DNA of 39,701 nt from Candidatus Aenigmatarchaeota archaeon (GTDB taxonomy: Archaea; Aenigmatarchaeota; Aenigmatarchaeia; CG10238-14; SpSt-28). The notes beneath the pieces were generated by a model. The model was not told the origin of the DNA. It saw only the letters and a list, made by a program, of their open reading frames with translations, and ran no database searches. The DNA lies in contig JANXEV010000006.1 in NCBI GenBank assembly GCA_025057985.1, forward strand, positions 1 to 39,701, in the 5' to 3' direction. How positions within the stretch are numbered: position 1 is the stretch's first letter; the number at the start of each line of letters is the position of its first letter. A program made the translations under genes and the position numbers. This document shows positions 17,591-27,714 of this stretch, piece by piece.

Positions 17591-18869
17591 CTACCACATA
17601 TATCTCTCCTATGTAAACGTCAGCATATATCGGTGGTAGATCCATCCAGTAGTAGGTATAGTATTCGCCGCTGGAGATGTTGTAGAAAAGTAATTGATTT
17701 TCTTCTTTGATTCGAAAAGACGTGGAAAATTTGTTTGTGCTATTACTAACGCTTATGTTCTCAATTCTTATCAAATTTCCTCTGTTTTTACCTATCAAAT
17801 TTTGGCCCCTTATGTATAAATTCAAGTTACAACTACTCTGGCCTAAAAAAATCTTATAAGTGTTGTTGGAATTTCCAACCGCTGGATTTGCGTAAGTGTT
17901 TGGCAAAACAGTTCCGAAGTCTAGAACTTCCCAACCTAAAGTAAAATCGATCGTACAGAAAGTTATAAAAATCGTTGCACTTCTGGTGATATTTTGTGAA
18001 ACGTCTGGGTTAGTAGAATTGAACAAAACAGCTATTTTCCAATATGTGTTTAAATCTCCGCTTGCATTAACAACCCATCTTAAAAAACAGTAGTCATCTT
18101 TTTTCAAAGGATTTTTTAAACAAGATTTGAAAGAAGATGAGTTTTCCTCTTGGATGAAAAACGGTTTTTCACCATAAATTGTACTAACAGGTGTGTCTGG
18201 AGCTTCTGTAGTAGAATTATAGAGCAAAATACCAAAAACCTCTCCACAATCTCCATCTCTACAATAGACTGTAGCGTTTACTAAAAAAGTGGAGTTTTGA
18301 GCGACATTATTGATTTTATCCGGAATAGGAAACCTTAAACTGACTTCGAGATATGGTGAACCTATCGTATAATTGACCGAAACGAATATTCGATCGATGT
18401 AGATAAAGGCCATTGGAAAACCGTCTATGTCTTCCCCTCTTACCCTAACTTTCAAATTTTGAATTTGATTTTTCGTTAGAAATGCGTTGCATGATGTGTG
18501 AGTTAATTCTCCTCGTTCTCCGAAAGGGCCTGCACAATACAACCATTGACTTCCATTCCAGTATTCTATGTATATGTTGCTAGCTCCTTCACCTAAGTCT
18601 GTGAACCAGAAGATGTTGAAACTGACTAAATCTATTTCGTTCTCTTCAGGAATAGAATCCTTAAAACCTTCTACCACCAACCAGCCATAGGGATAGAAAA
18701 GTAGATCTACGAGTTCGTAGATGTTGTCTTTTTGTTTAATTCTCTCTACATCACAGTCTCCGTCTGAATCGTAGCAAGAGAATGGAATAAGTGTTGAAGT
18801 TGGTGAGTAGCTAACGTTCAAGAAAAATAAGAAAAATAGACTGAAACACAAAATCGCTATTCTCCTCAT
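17565..18869 (-). CDS. Secreted surface protein
   Basis: Signal-like MRRIAILCFSLFFLFFLNVSYS; many NxS/T; N-terminal domain resembles the neighbouring 18876-19406 product. Confidence 0.72.
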   Translation of the reverse strand: MRRIAILCFSLFFLFFLNVSYSPTSTLIPFSCYDSDGDCDVERIKQKDNIYELVDLLFYPYGWLVVEGFKDSIPEENEIDLVSFNIFWFTDLGEGASNIYIEYWNGSQWLYCAGPFGERGELTHTSCNAFLTKNQIQNLKVRVRGEDIDGFPMAFIYIDRIFVSVNYTIGSPYLEVSLRFPIPDKINNVAQNSTFLVNATVYCRDGDCGEVFGILLYNSTTEAPDTPVSTIYGEKPFFIQEENSSSFKSCLKNPLKKDDYCFLRWVVNASGDLNTYWKIAVLFNSTNPDVSQNITRSATIFITFCTIDFTLGWEVLDFGTVLPNTYANPAVGNSNNTYKIFLGQSSCNLNLYIRGQNLIGKNRGNLIRIENISVSNSTNKFSTSFRIKEENQLLFYNISSGEYYTYYWMDLPPIYADVYIGEIYVVGVKNEDEV

Positions 18870-18875
18870 TAATTA

Positions 18876-19406
18876 TTATCCAAATTTGTAGCTAATAACT
18901 TTAAGATAGACTTTAACCTCAGCATACGCGTCAGTAGCAAAATCTAGGTCTTCCCCTCTAAATCTAATTTTAACATTTTCCAAATCAGTAAAAATATTTG
19001 CTGGAATTTCCAAAACAGTTACCCTATAATTCTCACTCTCGTTGAAAGGGCCGACTTCCACGTAGTTTTTTCCGTCAAAGGAATAACCTATATAAATGTT
19101 TCCAGCGCCTAAATCTCTTTCAGTTCTCCATTCTACAAAAGCGAAAACTTTTTTTATCATACTGATGTTTTTCCAACCATAAAACTCTATATAACCATAT
19201 GGGAAAAATTTCAACAAAACTGTCTCGTAACCCTCTCTGTTATTCCTTACTATTTCATCTTGCAATGTCCCGTCCGTGTCCCTTCCATATGTCGGATACA
19301 CAATTTTTTCCTCTTCACCTATCAAAAAAAACAGAAAGAAAGACAAAACCACAATGGTCAAAAGAAAGAAAACAAGTTTTTTTCTTTCTACTCTCATATT
19401 AACCAT
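18876..19406 (-). CDS. Small secreted surface protein, paralogous to the N-terminal domain of 17565-18869
   Basis: Signal/anchor KKLVFFLLTIVVLSFFLFFLIG; shared DSDG/DTDG, FFPYGY, NIYIGY..., VGPFNE, VKIRFRGEDLD. Confidence 0.72.
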   Translation of the reverse strand: MVNMRVERKKLVFFLLTIVVLSFFLFFLIGEEEKIVYPTYGRDTDGTLQDEIVRNNREGYETVLLKFFPYGYIEFYGWKNISMIKKVFAFVEWRTERDLGAGNIYIGYSFDGKNYVEVGPFNESENYRVTVLEIPANIFTDLENVKIRFRGEDLDFATDAYAEVKVYLKVISYKFG

Positions 19407-22400
19407 CCGAAAAATCTAATAAAAATCAAAGTAACTCTGTCTTTCAAAGTTGCAACATTTTCAGAATAATCATAGCTCCTTATTTCTATGTCCACGTCCT
19501 TCACGCAAATGAAGTTAAATATCCATCTGCATCCATAAAACGAAGTTAAATCTTCTTTACGAATAGTGTAGTTTACCCATCCATCTATAGGTTGTATCGA
19601 ATGTTCTCTCTCACCATTGCTATTTTCTCTGACGATCCCTCTTTTTATTCCAACACAACTGTCTTTCCAACGAGAAGAAAGAACGAGAGAACCAGAAACG
19701 TATCTTTTGTTATAGAAAACATTCTCTGGTCTGGTTTTATCCATAACAAAAGCGCTTCTAACGATCTCGAAAGAAGTGTAGTTTTGCCCTTCTGTCGAGT
19801 TTAACTTAAACAAATAATCTCCTGTCAATAAAGTTTTTTCAAAGGTTATGTTCTTACCGCTTCCCAAAACTTCTTCCTTATTTGAGATCATGTAAAGTTT
19901 ATAAACAACATCGTTGTCCCCGAAATTCGAAGAAAAACCTTCTACTAAAACTTTGAAAGGACACTCTCCGATCAAATCTTCCTCTAATCCGTTTATCCTC
20001 AAGGAAATTTTAGGAGATATCTTATCCACTCTCAAAAGTTTTCTAGACTGACCACTCGTGTAGTTTTCGCTTTCTTCATACAAACATCTAACTTCATGCC
20101 TTCCAGCTGGCAACTCTAATTTTCCTTCTATTCTTTTACCAAGGCTTTCTCCTACCAAAAGATCATTCGTTACCACTTTTAACTTCGAATTTTCTCCACT
20201 CTCCACTTCACAAACAAACCTAACTTCTTCCAAGTATTCCGCTATATTCCTAGATATGTTGAAAAACAAAACTGGTGGGCTTTTTGATATGAAAAATCTG
20301 TACCACTCACTAGAATTAAAGTTACCAGAAGCATCAATCACGTGAATCCTAAACATATACTCTCCTACTTTCAAATCTGAAACGTTAAAAGCGAAAATTT
20401 CACCCTCATCAAACATGCTTTCGTTTTTCAAAACTCCACGGAAGTTGTGTTCTATTTGTACCAAACTCAAACCCTTATCATCAATCACCTTCGCCCAGAA
20501 TTCAAAAGTTGTTCCAGGAGAATATGTGATGTTTTGTTGTGGTATCTTAACAATTTCGATCAAAGGCGGTCTATCTTCTTCTTCCACTTCTATAAAATCG
20601 CTAAAACTTCCAACATTATCGTACTCGTCGATGACAAAAATTTCTAATTCTGTCTTTCTACAAGAATAAAACGTGTAGTTTATCCAAGCCTCAGTCCCAC
20701 TTAAAGAGAAAGTATCGTTTTTAGTTCCAAATTCATTCTTCAAAACGACATAAGCAAACTTCAAATTTGAAAAGTCTTTCCATCTCGAGTAGAAACTAAT
20801 CGAACAATTCTCTACCTCTTTAGAATAAAAGAGTAAACGAGGTTGTTCGCTATCGTAAATTCTCGTGCTTCTTTCATTCCCTCCAAACATGTTCCAAGAT
20901 GGTGGGTCCAATGTGTATTGTCTACTATCGAACGAACCGAAAGTTATGTCTAATGTCCCATCGCCATTCAAATCGGAAATCGCAGGCGAAGAGTATATAT
21001 ATTGACCTATTCTGTAAAACCAAATCAATCTTCCGGTCAGTCCGTCAACAACGTACAATATACCGTCTGTGGCCCCAAAAATCACATCGTTTATTCCGTC
21101 GTTATTAGAATCGTAGGATGAAGGTAGATAAGGTGCTCTACCAGAAGTTGGAATAGTAAAAGTCCAGTTTATCGACCCGTCCGGATTGAAACAATAAAGT
21201 TTTGAGTCGCTCGATGAAATAACTATCTTTCTATCGTTTAAAATTCTCAAAGTTATCGGAGATGCTGTTATTCTATTTCCAGTTTTATAACTCCACTTTT
21301 TACTTCCGGTCAAAGCATCCAAAACGTAAGTTTGATTGTCATAAGACCCTACTACCACTTCATAGTATCCATCTCGATCAAAATCGTCTACTAAAGGTGA
21401 ACTTTCTACTTTTTCCTGAGTGGAGAAGTTCCATATTTTTTGCCCGTTGCTACCGTTTATAGCATAAACGTTGAAATCGTAACTCCCTACAAACACGTAA
21501 GTTGTACTTCCTATTTTCCTTATAGCCGGTGAAGAAACTACTCTACCATTTGTTTGGTAATACCAAAGAAGCTTTCCATCAGAAGAATTTATCGCATAAA
21601 CTCTACCATCGTCTGATCCTATAACTATATCCAAAAAGTTATCACCGTTTACATCTCCGAGAGCCGGGGAAGAAAAAACTCTACCTTGAGTGGAGAAGTT
21701 CCATATTTTTTGCCCGTTGCTACCGTTTATAGCATAAACGTTGAAATCGTAACTCCCTACAAAAATTCTTAAGTGTCTCTCTCCGCCAAAGTGAGCTAGA
21801 GAAGGGCTACTCGTTATACTACCGTTTGTAGTAAAGTTGAAGATTTGTAGACCATCTTTCCCTCTTACCACGTAAACATTTCTATCCAATGAAGCAAAAA
21901 CTACATCTATTTCACCATCGTCATTCACATCGCCCACCGCCGGTGAAGAGTAAATTCTTCCAGAAGTGGTAAAGTTCCAAAGCATACTCGCATTTACGGA
22001 GAACGTAAAAATAGAGGAGTAGCGTTCGTTTCCAGAAGTATCGTTCGCGTATACTCTCCATCCTATCACAAAACCTGCTGGTATCGAGGAATTTCGCCAC
22101 GTGAAATTAGACCAAGTCTCTCTGTTTTGCAAGTTAAGTTTAACATAAGAAAGATTTCTCCAACTTCCTGTATCGTTTACGGAAAGCCAGGCATAATCCA
22201 ACTCGTAATTATCACTCCAGTTCGCATACAAATATATCGTTTCGTTTACACCAATCCATCCCCTGCTTTGATTGACGTAAACCAAGATAGGTGGTTTAGA
22301 ATCCACAACCCTCAAAAATCTGACAAGAGAAGATGAAGTGTAGTTTTGATCGCCTTCGAAATATCCGGTAAGGTTGAAGGCTCCTATTCTCTTTAGTAAA

Positions 22401-25400
22401 GTTATATTGAACAAAGGTGTTACGCTAGATTGCACGACCCAATCGCTCATGTTTGAAGCAAGATAAACTCTTTTTCCGCTTACGTTGACTTCAACTGTTA
22501 TATTCACTCTATCGAAAACTTCGTAAGTTCTGTCCTCTTCGCTTCCATTTAAGTAAATAGAAATTTTTGTTGGAGCTCTTTCCACTTTGTAAATAAACTC
22601 TGGGGTGGAGTTCCAGTTACCGTATGTGTCTCTAGCATAGCTTTTCCATCTATATACACCGGCTGGTAGGTCGTAAATAGTATAATAATACCTGTAACCT
22701 TCTCTTTCCATGCTTTCGTTCAAAGGAATAGAAGTAAAGTTATGTTCTATTAAAACTTGCGATAATCCAACGTTGTCTAACCAGGTAATGTTGAATTGGT
22801 AGCGTTGATTCTGTGCGTAATAAACAGGTTGTTGTGGGTAGGTTAAATTGTTTTTCCAAACAGGCGGTATCTCATCAACGACTTGTAACCTCATTTCGTT
22901 CGAATAAACATTTGGAAATTCTGTAGAATTACATTTAATTCTAACCTTATATTCTCCTATCCTGTGACCAGTCAAATTCCAAACAACAGTTCTCTTTCCA
23001 GATAGAGATTGAACGAAATATGGGTTAGTTCCATTCACGCTTAAATTATAATCTGGAGTTGTAGGGATGGTCTTTCCGTCAGCCTGTGCCTCCAAATATA
23101 AATTCGTACATTCTACATACAAACACTCACAACTCCCAGCCAAAATTGCGCTTTTATTTTCACCTATAACGTTTGGATTAAGTTCTTCTATCATCGCATT
23201 CATTTTACCAATTCTAACGATCCAAGTTTCAGAGCTAGAGGAATAATTAGCATTTCCTGGATAAAATCCGGTAAAATTAAATATTCCGTTTTGACTCAAA
23301 GACAATGTAAATTGATGTGGTGATTGGCCAGAAGAAATTAATTTAGGACTACCGTCGCTGTAATTACTCCAAAGCTCAACAATTCTACCTATGTAATTTA
23401 GAAGTTCGACCGTGAAATTTAAAGTGGTGCTAGAATAATAAGTTTTGTTCTCTCTGCTTCCGTTTATCCAAAGGTATAAGGTAGTTGGTTTTTTGCTAAC
23501 AAACATGAAATAGGTTTTACTACTTCCAGTATAGTTTTGATCCCCGCTCCAATAAGCAGTTATGTTATAAACACCTGCACCAAAATCGCTAGTTATCACT
23601 TGAGCGAAACTTTCTCCAAACGCTAAAATTTGATTTAAGCCGGTGAAATTTGTTTCTATGAAAATGATTTTATTCGAAACATTCAACACGGCCGTTATAT
23701 TTGCATAGTCTTCATAAACGTAACTCACATTTCCTTCAGTGCCGTTTAAAAACAGCCTAATCTCCGTGGGAGCTTTGTTAACGATGTAAAAACTATAGTT
23801 AGAAGCTGAAGTGTAATTTTGGGTTTCGCTAACATTACAGGTATAATGCCAAACGCCTGCTGGTAGAACTATAGAAGTTCCGTTTTCGTGAGTAACATCA
23901 CTTCCATTTCTCCATAATCTTCCTTCAGCCTCAGGATTATCCTCAATGCAAAAAGCCGTCACTGATGTTCCGTAAACGACTGGGGAAGCTGGAATGAAAT
24001 ACAAAGTAGCGTTAGAAATACCTTTTCTTACAATCAAAAACCATGTTATCGAACGGGAAGTGTAATTTGCTGTTTCCTCAAAAACCAAAGTATAGTTATA
24101 CTCTCCTGCCGGTAGGAGAATTTCTTCAGATACTAACTCGCCACTTCCAACCAAATATCCATTTCTATATAATTTCACTTCACCTTCTTCGTTCAAAGTT
24201 TCTAACCATCCAACAACCTTAGCTAAAGTAGGATAGTAGCAAGTGTAGTTGTTCTGAATTCCGTTTATTTCCAAAAATATGGGCGGTGTCCCTTTTTCTA
24301 CTGTTAAAAATCTTTCTACAGAAGAAGAAGTGTAGTTTTGTGATTCCAAGTAGTAGCAGGTGTAATTATAAGAGCCTACTCCTAAGATCTTTCTTTCAGA
24401 AACAGTTCCGCTTCCAAAAGCGACAAACGTACCATTTCTATACAACTCTAACCTAGCGGTCTGATCGCCTTGCAAAACGTAACAATTGGCAAAAACTTCC
24501 GTCGGATAATTAACTTTTCCGCTAGCTAAGTCTAAGGCGATTATAGATGTAGCTTTATTTATCACATAAGTTCCAGTGACCACGTTACCAAAAAAACCTG
24601 GTCTATCAACAGCATACCACTTAAAAACATAACCGTTAGGCCCTGCTGCTAGATCATACTTTTCGACTGAATATCTCCTTGCAGTAGAATTTACAACTTG
24701 ATAAGTATTTACCGTCTCGTTTTGTCCGTTAAATTCGAAAATAACTTGAGAGATGTCGTTATCTCCGTCTGGATCGTTAACAACAATCGAAAAAGTGTAT
24801 TTTTTCCCTCTTTCATAAACCGTTGGACTAGTAGGATTTTCCGTCCTCTCACCTAGAATCGGTGCTTGATTTGTTCTCGTCGTATACGTAAATGGTGAAA
24901 CACAACTCGTAGAGTTCCAGTTTCCAAATGTGTCATTGACGTAAACGCACCATTTTATTGTGGCTCCCACTTGTGAAGTGACAACCTTAGTCACGTTTGT
25001 CCAAGCCGATTTTGGACTTCCTTGGAAAGGAGTCCACGTATCGTTCGTCAAAATAGCATTCTGATCAGAACATGGTCTCACTTCTGTCGTTGAATTCCAA
25101 GCGTTTATAAGAACGTAAACATTAGTGACATTGATTTCGTCGTAAATGTTTGCATTAAAAGAATCTATCCATATCCCTCTGACTTGAATTCTCCTGTTCC
25201 CAGACGACTTCCATGCGTTTAGTATCGAAGAATCTGTGATTGTTATAGAACAATTCCAATCGGTAGAGTTAGGTAGATTTGCCCCCATGTAATCACTTAT
25301 TCTACAACTAAAGCCACTAACATAAGTGCTGCCATTCCAAACACCAATCTCTAAATCTGGTCTATTGTTTCTATTGTAAGTGGAATTGGAAGCAGAAGGA

Positions 25401-26953
25401 TTGTAATAATCTATCGTTGTTATTATTACAACCGAATCCACGTTTTGATAATCGCTTCCACCTATGTTTTCGTAAAACTTCCAACTAGTGTTTCTTTCTA
25501 TGTCGTTTGTTCCGTTTAACGACAAGGCCAATATATCGGAGTTCTTTACTCTAGCCGTTGCAGCCGTGTTTGAAGTTCTATATTGAGTAGCTATCCAGCT
25601 GTCGCTATCTAAAGTTACGTTTTGTAACATGGCTCTCGCTCTATATTCGTTAACGTTGAACGGACTTTCTGATATCATGCTATATATAATACCATTTATC
25701 CAGAGCGTGTTGTCAACGTTGTAAGACGTAGAGGTTCCTTGCTTAGATATTCCAGCAAGAACGATATAATTCCCTGGATTGTTTGCAACGTTTAAAGTCG
25801 TATAGTTTTGATAGGTTGTACTTGTGGTAGAGGCTTGAAGTGTGGTTGAATTGAAAAAGTAAGTGAATGAGTCTGATAATCTTATTGCTATCAAGCTTCT
25901 GTACTGCCAATCCGCTGAAGCTGTTGCATCACCGTCTGCAACCTGAGCTCTAATAACATGAGTACCGGCAGACAATCTTCTTACAGCAACAATACCAAAA
26001 CTAACTTCTTCTGCTACGTTTGTATCTATATAAAGAGAATAGTTGAAATCTCCGGTAAAAGTTCCTACTCCATACGGTATAAACTCTGCACCGTTATTTA
26101 AATTAACCCTATACGAAACCGCTCCAGTCGTACTATCAGACTCTAACTTTGCTGATGCGATGATTAAATAATCTCCTGTGGTTGGTACGTTCAAGACTAT
26201 AGTGTCGGTATCGTGGCCAGGTTGATCTCCCCACACATTATTTACATCAGCTCCTTCTGTAGCGTTGTAAGTGAAGTTGAAGTGAGAGTTTGGTAAATTA
26301 TCTATTCGAATCGCTGCTAGAATTGCTCTGAGAGCACCCACGGCAGTGGTAGTAGACGAAGAAAAAGTTATGTTATACCTAACCGGAGTTCCCCAACCAT
26401 CTTGAATTATCGCAAAGAAATATGGTAGTATTTCTGTGTTAGCTACTCTCGCTCTGTCTGCGTAATACGCTAGCATATGAGAGTTGTTGAAAACTCTAAC
26501 TACTTGTTGTATCGTTGTAGAGGAAGAATTTCCTTCCATATAAGCTAGTACTAGATATTTCGAACCTGGCTCTGGAGTCCAAGTCAAACTCAAATATTCT
26601 ACTTGAGTTGTGGAAGCAGATTGCCTTAGGACGTTGGTGAAATTGATGTAATAAATCGGAGAAGTGCTGTATCCTCTGAATTGTGTTATGCCCGGTTCTA
26701 GGTCGGGAGACGTCCAGTTATAAGTTGTAGGTGTAGTTCTTAGATAAGTGCCGTTACAAAAACTGAAAATATAGCCAGACAGACCATTGTCGTCTTCCCA
26801 ATATAAGTTGTGAGAAATTGGAGTCCCGGCTAAAGTGGAATTCGTAGAATTTAGAGAATATCTAGGTGGTAGATCGGAATTTGAAAAAACAATACCTACA
26901 AGAGAGATTAGCAAAAAGAGGGAGAAAGAAATAAATCGGTAATTTACATGCAC
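19394..26953 (-). CDS. Giant (2519 aa) surface protein with repeated Ig-like domains and an embedded PQQ/FG-GAP-type beta-propeller
   Basis: Signal-like FISFSLFLLISLVGIVFS; repeated Ig-like units ending in (Q/A)NYTSxS; propeller blades SSPAVGDVNDDGEIDVV...; very high NxS/T content; GTG start overlaps the MinD stop (TAGTG). Confidence 0.85.
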   Translation of the reverse strand: MHVNYRFISFSLFLLISLVGIVFSNSDLPPRYSLNSTNSTLAGTPISHNLYWEDDNGLSGYIFSFCNGTYLRTTPTTYNWTSPDLEPGITQFRGYSTSPIYYINFTNVLRQSASTTQVEYLSLTWTPEPGSKYLVLAYMEGNSSSTTIQQVVRVFNNSHMLAYYADRARVANTEILPYFFAIIQDGWGTPVRYNITFSSSTTTAVGALRAILAAIRIDNLPNSHFNFTYNATEGADVNNVWGDQPGHDTDTIVLNVPTTGDYLIIASAKLESDSTTGAVSYRVNLNNGAEFIPYGVGTFTGDFNYSLYIDTNVAEEVSFGIVAVRRLSAGTHVIRAQVADGDATASADWQYRSLIAIRLSDSFTYFFNSTTLQASTTSTTYQNYTTLNVANNPGNYIVLAGISKQGTSTSYNVDNTLWINGIIYSMISESPFNVNEYRARAMLQNVTLDSDSWIATQYRTSNTAATARVKNSDILALSLNGTNDIERNTSWKFYENIGGSDYQNVDSVVIITTIDYYNPSASNSTYNRNNRPDLEIGVWNGSTYVSGFSCRISDYMGANLPNSTDWNCSITITDSSILNAWKSSGNRRIQVRGIWIDSFNANIYDEINVTNVYVLINAWNSTTEVRPCSDQNAILTNDTWTPFQGSPKSAWTNVTKVVTSQVGATIKWCVYVNDTFGNWNSTSCVSPFTYTTRTNQAPILGERTENPTSPTVYERGKKYTFSIVVNDPDGDNDISQVIFEFNGQNETVNTYQVVNSTARRYSVEKYDLAAGPNGYVFKWYAVDRPGFFGNVVTGTYVINKATSIIALDLASGKVNYPTEVFANCYVLQGDQTARLELYRNGTFVAFGSGTVSERKILGVGSYNYTCYYLESQNYTSSSVERFLTVEKGTPPIFLEINGIQNNYTCYYPTLAKVVGWLETLNEEGEVKLYRNGYLVGSGELVSEEILLPAGEYNYTLVFEETANYTSRSITWFLIVRKGISNATLYFIPASPVVYGTSVTAFCIEDNPEAEGRLWRNGSDVTHENGTSIVLPAGVWHYTCNVSETQNYTSASNYSFYIVNKAPTEIRLFLNGTEGNVSYVYEDYANITAVLNVSNKIIFIETNFTGLNQILAFGESFAQVITSDFGAGVYNITAYWSGDQNYTGSSKTYFMFVSKKPTTLYLWINGSRENKTYYSSTTLNFTVELLNYIGRIVELWSNYSDGSPKLISSGQSPHQFTLSLSQNGIFNFTGFYPGNANYSSSSETWIVRIGKMNAMIEELNPNVIGENKSAILAGSCECLYVECTNLYLEAQADGKTIPTTPDYNLSVNGTNPYFVQSLSGKRTVVWNLTGHRIGEYKVRIKCNSTEFPNVYSNEMRLQVVDEIPPVWKNNLTYPQQPVYYAQNQRYQFNITWLDNVGLSQVLIEHNFTSIPLNESMEREGYRYYYTIYDLPAGVYRWKSYARDTYGNWNSTPEFIYKVERAPTKISIYLNGSEEDRTYEVFDRVNITVEVNVSGKRVYLASNMSDWVVQSSVTPLFNITLLKRIGAFNLTGYFEGDQNYTSSSLVRFLRVVDSKPPILVYVNQSRGWIGVNETIYLYANWSDNYELDYAWLSVNDTGSWRNLSYVKLNLQNRETWSNFTWRNSSIPAGFVIGWRVYANDTSGNERYSSIFTFSVNASMLWNFTTSGRIYSSPAVGDVNDDGEIDVVFASLDRNVYVVRGKDGLQIFNFTTNGSITSSPSLAHFGGERHLRIFVGSYDFNVYAINGSNGQKIWNFSTQGRVFSSPALGDVNGDNFLDIVIGSDDGRVYAINSSDGKLLWYYQTNGRVVSSPAIRKIGSTTYVFVGSYDFNVYAINGSNGQKIWNFSTQEKVESSPLVDDFDRDGYYEVVVGSYDNQTYVLDALTGSKKWSYKTGNRITASPITLRILNDRKIVISSSDSKLYCFNPDGSINWTFTIPTSGRAPYLPSSYDSNNDGINDVIFGATDGILYVVDGLTGRLIWFYRIGQYIYSSPAISDLNGDGTLDITFGSFDSRQYTLDPPSWNMFGGNERSTRIYDSEQPRLLFYSKEVENCSISFYSRWKDFSNLKFAYVVLKNEFGTKNDTFSLSGTEAWINYTFYSCRKTELEIFVIDEYDNVGSFSDFIEVEEEDRPPLIEIVKIPQQNITYSPGTTFEFWAKVIDDKGLSLVQIEHNFRGVLKNESMFDEGEIFAFNVSDLKVGEYMFRIHVIDASGNFNSSEWYRFFISKSPPVLFFNISRNIAEYLEEVRFVCEVESGENSKLKVVTNDLLVGESLGKRIEGKLELPAGRHEVRCLYEESENYTSGQSRKLLRVDKISPKISLRINGLEEDLIGECPFKVLVEGFSSNFGDNDVVYKLYMISNKEEVLGSGKNITFEKTLLTGDYLFKLNSTEGQNYTSFEIVRSAFVMDKTRPENVFYNKRYVSGSLVLSSRWKDSCVGIKRGIVRENSNGEREHSIQPIDGWVNYTIRKEDLTSFYGCRWIFNFICVKDVDIEIRSYDYSENVATLKDRVTLIFIRFFGWLI
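21417..21493 (-). repeat. Exact 77-bp direct repeat, copy 1 (propeller blade)
   Basis: TGAGTGGAGAAGTTCCATATTTTTTGCCCGTTGCTACCGTTTATAGCATAAACGTTGAAATCGTAACTCCCTACAAA. Confidence 0.92.
21687..21763 (-). repeat. Exact 77-bp direct repeat, copy 2 (270 bp from copy 1)
   Basis: Identical to 21417-21493. Confidence 0.92.
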
Positions 26954-27714
26954 TAGCCACCACCTATTTTTAAAATTTTCTTAAGTATCTCCAACAAAGA
27001 ATTTGTTTTTTTCTCATAAGGGACTCCGGCTATTTTCGCAGCAATTAAATTAAATTCTTCCCTCACTTTTTTGTCGAGATAGTAAGCGGGTTTTCTCTCG
27101 TTTATTGCCTTTACGAAAACTTCATTTTCTTTAATGGACGTTAAAACCAACATTCCGGAGTATTTTTCTACCTCTTCTTTACTTAACTCATAACTTTTAC
27201 CTCTAACTTTGTTCAAAATCAAACCCCAGACTATCGGTTTGTTTGGCAAATCTTGTATTAACTTGTTTGTTTTTGCTACGTCGACTACCGAAATTAAATT
27301 TGGTTCACAAACAAAGACTATTTCTTGGGTAGAAGTTAAAGTTAACATCGCTTCTTTTCCTAAACCCGGGGCTGAATCTAGAATAACAAACTCGTAGTCT
27401 TTTAAATTTTCTTCAATAATCTTTCTAAAATCAACTTCTATTGGAACGATGTCTTTAACAAAAATCGATGAAGGCACGACGGTCAATCCGTTGTAGAAAT
27501 GGAGAATTTCGTTGAAACCACATTCGTTTCTCAGATAGTTGCTTAAAGTTTTTCCTTCCAGTAGATTGAAATAGAGGGAAACATGTGGAGTGGTGAAATT
27601 AAAATCTATCAAAGCAGTTTTTTTTCCTAAATTTTGCAAAGCCAAAGCTAGATTACTGGCGATCGTTGTCTTGCCTACCCCACCTTTAGTCGATACTATA
27701 CTTATAATCCTCAT
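26953..27714 (-). CDS. MinD/ParA-family ATPase with C-terminal amphipathic helix
   Basis: KGGVGKTTIASNLALALQNLGKKTALIDFNF deviant Walker A; FVILDSAPGLGKEA; C-terminal NSLLEILKKILKIGGG resembles a membrane-targeting helix. Confidence 0.88.
   Translation of the reverse strand: MRIISIVSTKGGVGKTTIASNLALALQNLGKKTALIDFNFTTPHVSLYFNLLEGKTLSNYLRNECGFNEILHFYNGLTVVPSSIFVKDIVPIEVDFRKIIEENLKDYEFVILDSAPGLGKEAMLTLTSTQEIVFVCEPNLISVVDVAKTNKLIQDLPNKPIVWGLILNKVRGKSYELSKEEVEKYSGMLVLTSIKENEVFVKAINERKPAYYLDKKVREEFNLIAAKIAGVPYEKKTNSLLEILKKILKIGGG

Larger units (their letters stand above)
20870..21990 (-). other. Beta-propeller segment (~7 blades) with DxDxDG-like calcium-binding loops inside the giant protein
   Basis: Tandem blades: DVNDDGEID, DVNGDNFLD, DFDRDGYYE, DSNNDGIND, DLNGDGTLD with VYAINxxxGxxxWxF. 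Confidence 0.75.

Noticed and set aside
21417-21763. 77-bp repeat as an IS or transposon end
   Set aside because: Both copies are in-frame within propeller blades and no transposase lies between them.
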